Shown here: positions 25,529 through 35,185 of the stretch, in pieces
How positions within the stretch are numbered: position 1 is the stretch's first letter
Layout: each line of letters starts with the position of its first letter
NCBI GenBank assembly: GCA_964626015.1
Contig: CAZVCC010000005.1
Span: 1 to 64,000 of the forward strand
DNA from: CAIKZJ01 sp964626015
Lineage (GTDB): Bacteria > Bacteroidota > Ignavibacteria > Tepidaquicellales > Tepidaquicellaceae
Direction of reading: 5' to 3'
Length of the DNA stretch: 64,000 nucleotides
Notes under the pieces: generated by a model
What the model saw: only the letters and a program-made list of their open reading frames with translations
What the model was told of the DNA's origin: nothing
Database searches by the model: none
Position numbers and translations under genes: made by a program

Positions 25529-26575
25529 TCAGAATCCTAAACTAACAGTAAAGAACTGATTAGTAGAATTCAATCTCTCACCTGATGAATTGATAAATCT
25601 GTAAGCATAGTCAAATCCAACATTGATACCGCCGATCGGGTAGTGGATACCTGCACCGATAGATGGACCAAAGATTGAAATGTCCTGACCGCTTTCTTTA
25701 TCAACTTCCAGGTTATAAGCACCTCTTACATAAAAGATTTCCTTGTAGGTATATTCAAGTCCAAATTTGAACTCATCGCTTGTAAAGCTATTGTTAGTGA
25801 AGCTTGCAGCGAGTGTAAGTCCCATATCATTCTTGAACATTTTACCCCAAGAAATTCCGATGTCAAGAGCAGTTGGAAGGTCGAAATCCTGCAGAACAAC
25901 TCTCTGAGTTGAAATCTGCCCGTTTAGCCCCTGTATAGTTCTATCAAGACCCGGACCGTTGAATCTCATTGTTGGTCCTAAATTTTTGATAGCAATTCCA
26001 AAGTTAAAACCGGTTTCCCCGCCTTTATACTGAATACCAAAGTCGAACGCATAACCAGTAGCAGACACGTCTGCAACGGATTCGCTGATGATTTTCACGT
26101 TAGTACCGAAACGGATTCTATCGGTCATCTGACGAGCGAAACTAAGATTAGCAGTAATATAAGTAGGTTTAAAGATTGCTCCGGTACCTTCCGGCTGATA
26201 TTCGGTTGTCTGTTCTAACTCACCGATGTTGAATGCTTTAACGCCAGCGCCGATAACACCAAGATTACCTATCTTGGATGCAACACTAACGTATTCAATA
26301 TTCATATCGGCAAAGTAAGTAACATGTGAGAACATTGCTTCTGCATTTCTGGATTTAATATTAGCCAGACCTGCAGGGTTCCAATACATAGCGTCTACGC
26401 CAGAGATGTATGACATATTCGTGCCGAGGAGCGATGTTCCGACTGAGCCAACCGGTATAAGTAGTTCAGGAGCAGCTGAGGTTCCGTATTTTTTTCTAGG
26501 ACCCGCATAAGAAATGCTTGCTGCAAACATCACTACCAATAAGATTAGTATAATTTTTGTTTGACTCAATTTCAT
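25529..26575 (-). CDS. PorV/PorQ-family outer-membrane protein
   Basis: The 348-residue protein has a signal peptide (to about residue 24, SYAG). It then has the family's N-terminal pattern SAAPELLIPVGSVGTSLLGT ... GVDAMYWNPAGLA, a FadL-like beta-barrel of about 14 strands, and a last residue Phe (FFTVSLGF), as in many outer-membrane proteins. PorV shuttles T9SS cargo to the attachment complex, and paralogues serve as barrel adaptors. Three T9SS cargo proteins in this window fit. It is the gene downstream of the 1140-residue secreted protein. Confidence 0.82.
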   Translation of the reverse strand: MKLSQTKIILILLVVMFAASISYAGPRKKYGTSAAPELLIPVGSVGTSLLGTNMSYISGVDAMYWNPAGLANIKSRNAEAMFSHVTYFADMNIEYVSVASKIGNLGVIGAGVKAFNIGELEQTTEYQPEGTGAIFKPTYITANLSFARQMTDRIRFGTNVKIISESVADVSATGYAFDFGIQYKGGETGFNFGIAIKNLGPTMRFNGPGLDRTIQGLNGQISTQRVVLQDFDLPTALDIGISWGKMFKNDMGLTLAASFTNNSFTSDEFKFGLEYTYKEIFYVRGAYNLEVDKESGQDISIFGPSIGAGIHYPIGGINVGFDYAYRFINSSGERLNSTNQFFTVSLGF

Positions 26576-26633
26576 TTTGAAAATCTCCTTAAATTTTTAA
26601 TTAAATCCTTTTTCATTGGATTTCAATTTTAAT

Positions 26634-29600
26634 TTAGAAATTAATTCTTTCTTGTGACGTAAATATAGCAAGCTTTAGAATCTTTGTTCCAATGTTTGGA
26701 GCATCGATTAATGCCACGTACATACCAGAGGCGACAGGTACATCATCTTCATTTTGAAGATCCCATTCAACAGTAGAGTTGAATGTCGGATCACCTGCCC
26801 CAGACTTAGTAATTGTTTTAATCAAATCACCGTTGAGGGTGTATATCTTGATCATGCAATTCAAAGGTAAATGCGTGAACGTCACAAATTTATCAGAACT
26901 ACTCCTATCCAAGGTTGAAAATCCGTAATATGGATTTGGAACAGCTTTAATCTTTTCCATATCAACCTTGGCCGAAGTCATATCACCAAAATTGGGTTTC
27001 TTTGCAGTAAATTCATAATATAATGGTGCATTACCGTTGTAGAACGGTCTTGTAACAGTGTATGGATACACATAGAATTCTTCACCCGGATTTCCTGTAA
27101 GGCCGCTTGCAACGAGTCTTGGAGACCATACAAACATAATATCAAATTGAGCCTGTTGCAGGAAAAGGTTTCTGTTCGTGTACGGTGTAGTTAATGAAAC
27201 GTCGTATGAAGTACCAAATGAATAAAAAAGAAGCTTTCCGCCAAGAGTATCAGTTGAAGGATTCCATCCGCCTGTAAACGGATTCACATCAGCCGATTCA
27301 ACAAAACCGCAGTTAACCTGACGTTTTTCCACTCTGAATGACGGTATTGAAGCGTCTTCAACAATCAAAGTATCTACGAAAACTTTAAATGGAACGTCAA
27401 CAAGACCCTTGAAAATGTAGAAGTTATCACTGGTAATTGAAGTATCCTGATAATAATACGCTTTTTGTCCTTGCCCTGCAGCAGTCCACTGAATAGTAAC
27501 CTTTCTCAGTTTATCCGCAGTAAGAGCAGACCTTAAGTTAGTAAAAGTACCCGCCATTGGGTAAGAAATTGACTGAGAAACAGATTGCCATGGTCTTGAA
27601 ACATCCCTCACGTACTTGCTTCCGGTAAGGAAAGCATTTCCGGTATTCGACCATTCCCAGCCGTATGTTCTATTTTGAATACTATCAGGAACCAAAGTCG
27701 CAGATGGATCTCTAAGTATACCAACGTTTCCAACGTAGTTTGGAGGTGCACCCGAGAACCTGATTTTTTGTGTATTCAGGAAAATACCATCTATCGTTCT
27801 TGATTCAAGATCGGAAGTTGTTTTAATAGCAGTTACGGGAATATTACTCCTTAAAGTATCAAATTTTACTGCGTTAAGAAGCTTCCTCATAATGTTATAT
27901 GTAGTATCAGCATTAAACTGAATTCTATACGTAGCATCTTGAAGCAGGTTTGAATTCCTTATCACAGGCGTTAGTCCAAGATCTTTGAAATTTGTGTTTA
28001 GAGTATCGCCGTTTTTATAAGAGAATACAGTTCCTGCAGGTGGAGCAGTCGGAGTAATCTTAAATATCTGAGTACCGACCGAATTCCTAATAACCTTAAA
28101 TCCGCGCTTTAGTTTATTAGAACTACTAACAGCATAAGCTACAACAGCAAACTGATACTCCTGACCATAAATGAAAGAAGTCTGCCCATTGTAATTTTGA
28201 GAGAATTTTGTTCCTGTTAGTGTAATACTTCTTGAAACTCCCTTGTCCGGAAATCCGCTTGGAACAGTCATATTAAACGGAGGAACAATCGGGAACGGAG
28301 CCATAACTTCACTGTTATTTACAATAGTACCAGTTGAGAAAGTATCAACAACTAAACCAATATTATTCTTAACGTCAAATGCATCAACTAACTTGATAAC
28401 ATTCGGGTCAATTGAATATGGTTTTGTAAAATCAGGAAGCTGATTCGAGAACTTATTTATCTCATAAATTTCATAACCTTCAAATTTGTAAATATTGGAA
28501 TCGCTTCTCTGATAGAAAATCGTATCCCAATAATTGTATGATTCAGAAGCATCACCCCACGAAAGAGTAATGTTGCATAATCCGTTAACCAGCGGTGTAT
28601 ACGAAGCGTTCACTGCGGGCGGCGGAGGTGGTGGTGTAACATTAAAATTGTTATCATAGATAATCTGAGCAGTATTGCTCATCCTCTTTACCAAAGTAAC
28701 AGAGTTCTTATTATCAGCACCCCTTTGAACCATCTTTGCAACAATGATGTTCTGAGTATCTCCAGGATTTACAACAAAATCATGCGCACCTGAATTAAAG
28801 ATGAACCTTCTGTCACCTACCGGGTTTACAGTTAATACTGTTCCGGTCGTATCGCCGTTACAGTTCTGCATAGAACCTTTGTACTCTGTCCATCCCGTTC
28901 CTGTTTCCGGGTCTCCGGGATAGGTGTACTTAGTTCTTTTATAAGGAGTCTGCGACACGTCCATAAAAGAAGTCCTGTCCTTTTTCAGTCCCTGAAGCAT
29001 GTGATATGCCGGAACCGGTTCACCGTTCGGGTCTGCTTCACACGTAATTGGCGAACTTCCGGTATTCGTAAAGAACACAAACGAAGTTAAACCAAGCGAT
29101 TGACCAAACTTTGGTGAAGCAGGGTCTTTATATATTGGACTCTTAAAGTAGTCCATACCGAATGCAGGCGGAGCTGTTCCGTAAGTCGGAGGTGCGCCGT
29201 TACCGTCATTATTGTCGCCATTGTAGCAATAACCAAGATTTAAAGTAGTATCGCAGCCGATATAATCATCTTCTGCATCACCAAGGTCAGGATCAACAAC
29301 AACACCCGTAAAGGTAGAATCCCACCTGTTTGCACCTTTGTTTATAACAACCCAGTTTACAAACTGTAAGTCTTCAAGACCGGGAGTCGTATAAGCCCAT
29401 GCTGTAAAGTGAATCTCAGCACCAAGTATCGGAGATGTAACACCACCGCCGAAACCTTCACCAGGGCTTCTGTTCGAAACGTCTCCATCACCCATGCATT
29501 CAAAAATTGTCTGACCGGCATTTGTCATACCGGGAATATCTATACCATCATCATATTGATGGTTATTATTAACGTCTGTATATGGAGCACCGTAAGGAAC

Positions 29601-30056
29601 CATTTTATACCAGTTGGCATAATCGGGATTGTTTGAAGCATTATCCCCAAGCCTGACTGTGTACATTTTGAAATCATTATTGGTTTCCCAAGTACCATCT
29701 GCTTTAAAATATCCAGGAGCATACTCACCTTTGTAAGATGCCATAACCTGAGCATACTGACCATTAATACCGCAGCCGATAGAAAGACCCGCAGTAAAAC
29801 TGGCATATCTTCCTGAACCCTTAGGCCATTCAAGACCCGCAGTATTACCGGATGTAGTATTCTGGTCCATTATTCCTGTATTCTGGAAATACGCTGAAAC
29901 ATTGTTAGCATTAAGAATTATTCTCTGCAGAACAACGACATCAGGACTCATGCTGTACGGATTACCGCCGATAACAATCCTCGGCTTTGCCATACCCGCA
30001 GCAGCAGTTACCAGAATAAACAGGAGTATTATTATTTTTAATTTATTCAATTTCAT
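26634..30056 (-). CDS. Large secreted protein with C-terminal FlgD-like Ig fold
   Basis: The 1140-residue protein has a signal peptide (about 1-23, ending GMA). Early residues hold an Asp/Asn-rich loop (DVNNNHQYDDGID) that could bind calcium. A hexaproline linker (TPPPPPPAV) precedes a fibronectin-like segment near the middle. The last 110 residues (AVPNPYYGFS, then KIYTLNGDLIKTI, WDLQNEDDVPVASGMYVA) look like a FlgD-type Ig-like domain related to, but not the same as, the T9SS type A domain. I do not recognise the main body. It lies between a TonB receptor and a PorV-like protein, so an outer-surface partner of the receptor is likely. Confidence 0.7.
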   Translation of the reverse strand: MKLNKLKIIILLFILVTAAAGMAKPRIVIGGNPYSMSPDVVVLQRIILNANNVSAYFQNTGIMDQNTTSGNTAGLEWPKGSGRYASFTAGLSIGCGINGQYAQVMASYKGEYAPGYFKADGTWETNNDFKMYTVRLGDNASNNPDYANWYKMVPYGAPYTDVNNNHQYDDGIDIPGMTNAGQTIFECMGDGDVSNRSPGEGFGGGVTSPILGAEIHFTAWAYTTPGLEDLQFVNWVVINKGANRWDSTFTGVVVDPDLGDAEDDYIGCDTTLNLGYCYNGDNNDGNGAPPTYGTAPPAFGMDYFKSPIYKDPASPKFGQSLGLTSFVFFTNTGSSPITCEADPNGEPVPAYHMLQGLKKDRTSFMDVSQTPYKRTKYTYPGDPETGTGWTEYKGSMQNCNGDTTGTVLTVNPVGDRRFIFNSGAHDFVVNPGDTQNIIVAKMVQRGADNKNSVTLVKRMSNTAQIIYDNNFNVTPPPPPPAVNASYTPLVNGLCNITLSWGDASESYNYWDTIFYQRSDSNIYKFEGYEIYEINKFSNQLPDFTKPYSIDPNVIKLVDAFDVKNNIGLVVDTFSTGTIVNNSEVMAPFPIVPPFNMTVPSGFPDKGVSRSITLTGTKFSQNYNGQTSFIYGQEYQFAVVAYAVSSSNKLKRGFKVIRNSVGTQIFKITPTAPPAGTVFSYKNGDTLNTNFKDLGLTPVIRNSNLLQDATYRIQFNADTTYNIMRKLLNAVKFDTLRSNIPVTAIKTTSDLESRTIDGIFLNTQKIRFSGAPPNYVGNVGILRDPSATLVPDSIQNRTYGWEWSNTGNAFLTGSKYVRDVSRPWQSVSQSISYPMAGTFTNLRSALTADKLRKVTIQWTAAGQGQKAYYYQDTSITSDNFYIFKGLVDVPFKVFVDTLIVEDASIPSFRVEKRQVNCGFVESADVNPFTGGWNPSTDTLGGKLLFYSFGTSYDVSLTTPYTNRNLFLQQAQFDIMFVWSPRLVASGLTGNPGEEFYVYPYTVTRPFYNGNAPLYYEFTAKKPNFGDMTSAKVDMEKIKAVPNPYYGFSTLDRSSSDKFVTFTHLPLNCMIKIYTLNGDLIKTITKSGAGDPTFNSTVEWDLQNEDDVPVASGMYVALIDAPNIGTKILKLAIFTSQERINF

Positions 30057-30099
30057 AATAAACTCAAATTTTGTTTAATTAAAATTTTCAAGTTGATTT

Positions 30100-33090
30100 T
30101 TAGAAACTAATGTTTACACCAAATCTTACCTGTCTTGGCGGACCCCAGTTGGAGAAGAATTTAACTCTTTCCGGCCACAACTGTCTGAATACCGGGTCAG
30201 TTTCATACCTTGATGCACCCGTTGGTGTATTAAGGAATCCATTATCATCCGGTAAACCGGTACCTTCAAATATATTGTTGATAATTTCTGAGTTAAGTAA
30301 ATTAATTACATAAACGTAGAAATTCCAGTTTGTTTTCCAGATAGAGACTGTTTTATCAACTCTCATATCTAACCTGAAGTTCCAGTCGCGGTAAAGTTCA
30401 TTCTTTGATGAAAGAACGTAATCACCCGCAGTACCTGTAGCTGTGTTAGATACTGTTCTTGCTGTATAAGGTCTGCCGCTGTTGAAACTGAATAACAGGT
30501 TCAAGCCGGCATTTTTTAACACTTGTCCCATAAAACCTTTTGGTACATCTTCATCTCCGCCAAATCTATAGTCAAAATTAAGACTTCCTGTATGTCTCTG
30601 GTCGTAATCGAGCGGATAAACGAACTGCGGTAATTCCTGAGTCGCGTCGTTTGCCAGCGATGTCTTTGAGAATGGGTCAGAACCCGTACCCGATGCATAA
30701 GATAAAGTATATGCAAGGTCAACTGAAATTCTGTTCCATCTTCTCATAGATAAGTACATATCAAAACCTCTTGAAATCGAGAAGTCATTGTTCAAATAAG
30801 TAACAAAACCGACGGGTACTTTTCCGTCTGTTGTTGCCTGAATTCTACCCGCACCGATAAGGTCGGTTGCTTCTTTATAGAATGCAGTAACACCAAGGTT
30901 TATATAATCACCAACCTGCTGCTTGAAACCTATTTCATACTGAGTTAACTTTGTCGGTTTAAGCGATGAATTTTCGATAACATCCTGCAAAGCCGTAGAA
31001 AGGAATCTCTGTAATGTTGCCTGATTCACGTATAACAGCTGCAGCTGCGGCATCTGAACCATCTTGCCGTACTGAGCAACGAATATAGTTTTATCAGTAA
31101 TCGGGAATGAGAAACCAAGTCTTGGACTTACAAAGAAATCCATGCTGCTTTGTGTAAAGTCGTCCGATGTAGCAACAAGCCCGTCAGGACCCACTATATC
31201 AGTCGCAAGGCTCTTGAATACAAGGTCATTAACGTCAAAGAAATCCACTCTCACGCCGCCATTAAAGTTAAAGTCAGCAAAGCTTACTTTATCTCTAATG
31301 TAGAAACCGCCCGTGATAGGATGCTTTGGAGCCGTGCCTGCTTCTTTGTTGTTTTCATCAGCAACTAAAATACCCGATACCGGGTCAACAATGTTAAACC
31401 CGTATGTTTTTAATCTGGCAAGGTTAGTGCCATAATATCTATCGAGAACGTTTTGCACAGTCTGGTCTGCAACAGAAGCAGGATTGATTGTCAAACGTTT
31501 TAAAGTATTGTATTTATACTCGCCGCCGAATTTTATTTCGTGGTCGCCGTATTTTTTAGTAAGTAATGCCCATGTAGCATCGCCCTTGAAACCTAAATAG
31601 CTAATATCAAGTTTCTGGTAAATGTCTATAACACTGCCAATCCTGTTGTAAAGGAATGAAGTGTTCGGGTCAGAACCATAAGTTCTACCGTTTCCAAAAC
31701 CGGGATAGTAATAGTTAAGAAGCGGATTGTAAGTCGTATCGCCGTATTGGTTCAGCCTGTCTCTATGAACCGGATCCATCTGTTCGGAAACGGTCGAGAA
31801 GTAATTAGCCTGCAATTCAAAGAAGAATTTGCTCGATGGAGTCACCGAAATTCTGCCGAAATATTGCTGGTCGATACCCTCTGTAACAGGATTCCTTATC
31901 GAATTTCCAATAATCTGGCCGTAAGTCGGACTGTATATCGTTACGGTACCAGTCGTATCCCACGATGGAGTATACTTCTGGTCATCAAGTCTCTTATAAA
32001 CACCAGAACCATAAAGGACTCTGCCCTTAGTTGTGTTGTAAGTCGCGCCCAGCCTTAAATTAATGGGTACCTTCCCGCCTTTTAATTCAGAAAGATTAAT
32101 GTTTAACCTTCCGTTAAAAGAATTCGACCCATACTCATTGTCAGCCAGTTCGCCGTTCGGAACGATTGTCGGCAATTGATTAATAATCCATGAGCCGATA
32201 GTCATTCTCTGAAAAGTTCTTTCATAACTCAAGAATACATTCAGAACCCTTGCAAGGTCCTTTGTTGGAATAAGCGGACCTCCAAGGTTAACGTTATAAA
32301 GGTTGTATCCCTGAGACTTTGTGTCAATCCAGGCGCCTGTAAACTCATCAGTGATAGCTTCAACAGAGCCTGTAAATTTTTCAGTTCCACTTCTTGATGA
32401 TACGTTAATAACGCCCGAAAGCACATTACCGTATTCTGCGCCAAAACCGCCCGTTAAGACAGTGATTTCCTGCAAAAGATTGTTTGGAATAAACGCCCTT
32501 GAGGAACCGTCAAAAAGGTTTGTGGTCTCAACACCGTCTAAAATAATAACACTCTCGTTAGTACGGCCCCCGCGAATATTAATAGAGCCGCCTCTTTCGT
32601 CCTGAACCACGCCGGCCGTCTTAGAGACGATGTTAGTGATTCCGCGTGTCCCCTGATTCTTAATGTTATCAGTTTCAATAATTCTTCCGCTTTGTTCGAC
32701 GTCAATACCTTTTCTTGGTGCTTCGATTTCGACAACCTCGGTTTTAATTTCACCCGTAACAGATAATCTGAAATCGGTTTTAGTTCTGCCGTCAACGGAT
32801 ACTCTTACGTTTGTAATTTTCTCCGTTTCGTAACCGATGTAAGAACAAACGAGAGTGTAAGCTCCGACATCGACGTTTAAGATAACGTACTCGCCGTTAT
32901 CATCTGCTACCGCACCCATATTGGAGCCTTCAATTTTTATGACCGCACCGACAAGCGGTGTGTTGTCTTTGCTGTCAGTAACCCGGCCCCCAAGAGAACC
33001 TGTTGACTGAGAAAAAAGACTTATGGGCAGGATAAACAAAAATGCAAATAGAAAAAGGGAAATAATCCTAAAAGTTGTATTATCCCTCAT
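30100..33090 (-). CDS. SusC-like TonB-dependent receptor with carboxypeptidase-regulatory-like domain
   Basis: The 996-residue receptor has a signal peptide (about 1-28), then a CarboxypepD_reg-like domain (GSLGGRVTDSKDNTPLVGA ... YTLVCSYIGYETE, about 31-110). The plug follows with SINIRGGRTNESVIILDGV (about 170-190) and GGFGAEYGNVLSGVINV, then a 22-strand barrel region ending in ...VRFGVNISF with terminal Phe. It imports a large ligand using TonB-ExbB-ExbD energy. exbB/exbD genes lie at 60-62 kb. No SusD-like lipoprotein is adjacent; instead the large secreted gene follows 43 bp downstream. Confidence 0.92.
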   Translation of the reverse strand: MRDNTTFRIISLFLFAFLFILPISLFSQSTGSLGGRVTDSKDNTPLVGAVIKIEGSNMGAVADDNGEYVILNVDVGAYTLVCSYIGYETEKITNVRVSVDGRTKTDFRLSVTGEIKTEVVEIEAPRKGIDVEQSGRIIETDNIKNQGTRGITNIVSKTAGVVQDERGGSINIRGGRTNESVIILDGVETTNLFDGSSRAFIPNNLLQEITVLTGGFGAEYGNVLSGVINVSSRSGTEKFTGSVEAITDEFTGAWIDTKSQGYNLYNVNLGGPLIPTKDLARVLNVFLSYERTFQRMTIGSWIINQLPTIVPNGELADNEYGSNSFNGRLNINLSELKGGKVPINLRLGATYNTTKGRVLYGSGVYKRLDDQKYTPSWDTTGTVTIYSPTYGQIIGNSIRNPVTEGIDQQYFGRISVTPSSKFFFELQANYFSTVSEQMDPVHRDRLNQYGDTTYNPLLNYYYPGFGNGRTYGSDPNTSFLYNRIGSVIDIYQKLDISYLGFKGDATWALLTKKYGDHEIKFGGEYKYNTLKRLTINPASVADQTVQNVLDRYYGTNLARLKTYGFNIVDPVSGILVADENNKEAGTAPKHPITGGFYIRDKVSFADFNFNGGVRVDFFDVNDLVFKSLATDIVGPDGLVATSDDFTQSSMDFFVSPRLGFSFPITDKTIFVAQYGKMVQMPQLQLLYVNQATLQRFLSTALQDVIENSSLKPTKLTQYEIGFKQQVGDYINLGVTAFYKEATDLIGAGRIQATTDGKVPVGFVTYLNNDFSISRGFDMYLSMRRWNRISVDLAYTLSYASGTGSDPFSKTSLANDATQELPQFVYPLDYDQRHTGSLNFDYRFGGDEDVPKGFMGQVLKNAGLNLLFSFNSGRPYTARTVSNTATGTAGDYVLSSKNELYRDWNFRLDMRVDKTVSIWKTNWNFYVYVINLLNSEIINNIFEGTGLPDDNGFLNTPTGASRYETDPVFRQLWPERVKFFSNWGPPRQVRFGVNISF

Positions 33091-33123
33091 TTTTCCCTCC
33101 GAATAAGATTTATTTTTAAAAAT

Positions 33124-33161
33124 GCAACCCCCTTAAGTAATTTTTACTTGAAGAGGGTTGC
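33124..33161 (-). terminator. Terminator after the Asp-box T9SS cargo gene
   Basis: A long hairpin (gcaaccc / gggttgc outer stem, cttaagtaa / ttacttgaag inner stem) lies 33 bp past the stop of the gene ending at 33194. It is followed on the minus strand by ATTTTTAAAAA. Confidence 0.8.
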
Positions 33162-33193
33162 TGTAATTTATTAATTAAAAGTTATCAATTAAT

Positions 33194-35035
33194 TTATTTA
33201 ATTAACATCATTTTCTTTGTTTCTGAGAAGTCATTTGATCTGAGTGAGTAGAAATAAATACCACTTGATAATTTTGCACCGTTAAATGCATAGTTATAAG
33301 TACCGGCTGCTAAATTATCATTAACTAATGAAGCTACTTCCTTTCCTGATAAATCATAGACCTTCAATGTAACGAGTCCTGCTTTTGCGACTGCAAACTT
33401 GATGTTTGTCGTCGGGTTGAAAGGATTCGGATAGTTCTGTGAAAGTGAATACTTTGATGGAACTTCAGTTGAAACTGTGTTAACTGATGTGAATGTTACT
33501 TTTGCTCTTAATCCCCAGTATTCTTCGTTTGATTCACCATTACCCGTACCATTTACGAATGAACCTGGAATGTGGCCTCTTAAAGTAACCATATTGCAAT
33601 AGTAATCAGTCCCGATGTTGTCATTCCACTTTGAAACACTGACATATCTCCAGTCTTTTATCGGTGTTACAGGATTCAATTTTCCAAGCTGTGGCCATGT
33701 TAAACCGCCATCGATTGAAGCGGCTAACCAAATATCACTGAAAGTTGTTGTATCTGATGACCCGCCAACTTCGTCGGATGGAACCATGAATGCGATAAAT
33801 AAAGCTGCACCGTCTGCTGATACACCAATGTTTGGTCTACCTAATGAAGATAGGACATCATTAACACCAACATATGGATGATAACCAACTCTGGCAGTAT
33901 CTGCTACAACAACGCTTCTGTTAGGATCTGAACCCGGTAGCGTATTCGACCAGAACCTAATCTTTGCAGGCAATCCCGGGAAGAATGAACCTTCCGTAGT
34001 TTGTTTTACAGTCTCGAATGCAACTGCCGGTGAATTGCCTTTGTAAGTAATGCTTACACCTCTGATACATCCGAGTGAGTCTGTAGTAAAGTCTGCATCA
34101 AAAATCTTAACAGGAGATCCGAAAGTAGTGCCATTGTCAACTGATTCCATGAACCAAACATCACCATAATCGCCCGGCTGCATTCCATCATTATTTTTGT
34201 AAGCAATTCCGATTCTGCCGTCAGCACCCCTGCCCAGTGAATATGTTTCTGCCTGATCTGACGGGAATGTTGTCCAACCTAACCATGTACCCGGAGTTGC
34301 GTCAACGTTCGTACAAACATTAAATCTGGTTGTATCCTGACCGTTAATTGAACCAATAAATATTAATTTATTTGCAAGTGTAAGGTTTGTTGTTGAAATT
34401 GCTCTTGGCCAGATGTATGCATTGTTTCCGGGTGCATCAAGTCTTGTGAATGAACCAAGTCCCGCTGCTGCATCCTTGTATGCCTGACCTCTTTGTGAAC
34501 CGCCGCCATCAGCACTATGATTTACAACTAAAGCTGAACCATCGCTGAAACCGCTGATTGCCGGGAATCCGCATCTTACCGATGGGACATCTGCTACGAA
34601 TGTCCATGTTGCTCCCTTGTCAGTTGATAAATAATATTTTGATAATCTGACTGCAAAAGTCGGGTCTCCCGGAGGGCTGGAAACGAATATTGCATGAATC
34701 TTATCCGGGTCTGCAGGATCCTGCCAAACCTGATCGGTTGAACCGTTTGAGCATAAATCATAAATCGTCCTTGCGCCTACATCAACCAAAGTTACAGTAA
34801 TTGCGTTTGGCGATTTATCTCCTGAAGATTTAAACTTCTTAACAAAGTCTTTAACTGACGGTAAACCATAAGTATTATGCATACCATCAACTCTGACACC
34901 AGCTAAGGCATCACCGTTGAACTGAACCTTAAAAGGTGTTCTTAAGAAATCTAACTCTGCTTTGCTGAATTGTGCGCTTGCGGTACCAAAACCGACTAAA
35001 GCAACCAATGCAACTAAAAGTAGTTTTTTAAGCAT
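33194..35035 (-). CDS. Secreted Asp-box (sialidase-like fold) protein with T9SS type A sorting domain
   Basis: The 613-residue product has a signal peptide (about 1-21, ASAQ). At least three Asp-boxes (STDKGATW, SVDNGTTF, SIDGGLTW) indicate a BNR/sialidase-like beta-propeller. Sialidase catalytic arginines are not obvious, so enzyme activity is not claimed. The last 85 residues are a T9SS type A domain (SLSQNYPNPFNPTTNIKF ... SSGIYFYSL ... KKMMLIK). It has its own good promoter at 35080-35108, a strong AAAGGAGAT ribosome binding site and its own terminator, so it is probably well expressed and monocistronic. Confidence 0.88.
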   Translation of the reverse strand: MLKKLLLVALVALVGFGTASAQFSKAELDFLRTPFKVQFNGDALAGVRVDGMHNTYGLPSVKDFVKKFKSSGDKSPNAITVTLVDVGARTIYDLCSNGSTDQVWQDPADPDKIHAIFVSSPPGDPTFAVRLSKYYLSTDKGATWTFVADVPSVRCGFPAISGFSDGSALVVNHSADGGGSQRGQAYKDAAAGLGSFTRLDAPGNNAYIWPRAISTTNLTLANKLIFIGSINGQDTTRFNVCTNVDATPGTWLGWTTFPSDQAETYSLGRGADGRIGIAYKNNDGMQPGDYGDVWFMESVDNGTTFGSPVKIFDADFTTDSLGCIRGVSITYKGNSPAVAFETVKQTTEGSFFPGLPAKIRFWSNTLPGSDPNRSVVVADTARVGYHPYVGVNDVLSSLGRPNIGVSADGAALFIAFMVPSDEVGGSSDTTTFSDIWLAASIDGGLTWPQLGKLNPVTPIKDWRYVSVSKWNDNIGTDYYCNMVTLRGHIPGSFVNGTGNGESNEEYWGLRAKVTFTSVNTVSTEVPSKYSLSQNYPNPFNPTTNIKFAVAKAGLVTLKVYDLSGKEVASLVNDNLAAGTYNYAFNGAKLSSGIYFYSLRSNDFSETKKMMLIK

Positions 35036-35079
35036 TTTGTATCTCCTTTAATTTTAATTTAGGAAAATTAATATGTTGT

Positions 35080-35108
35080 AATATAGTACTATTTTAAAAT
35101 CTTGTCAA
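35080..35108 (-). promoter_or_regulatory. Sigma-70-like promoter of the Asp-box cargo gene
   Basis: On the minus strand TTGACA (35108-35103) and TATATT (35085-35080) are separated by exactly 17 bp. They lie 45 bp upstream of the ATG, with AAAGGAGAT just before the start. This is close to the E. coli consensus rather than the Bacteroidota -33/-7 pattern. Confidence 0.6.
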
Positions 35109-35185
35109 TATACAATTTAATAGCAAAAATTAACAATTTTATAACATTAAAGCCCTAAATGCGACATCCTAAAAAATAAATACCA

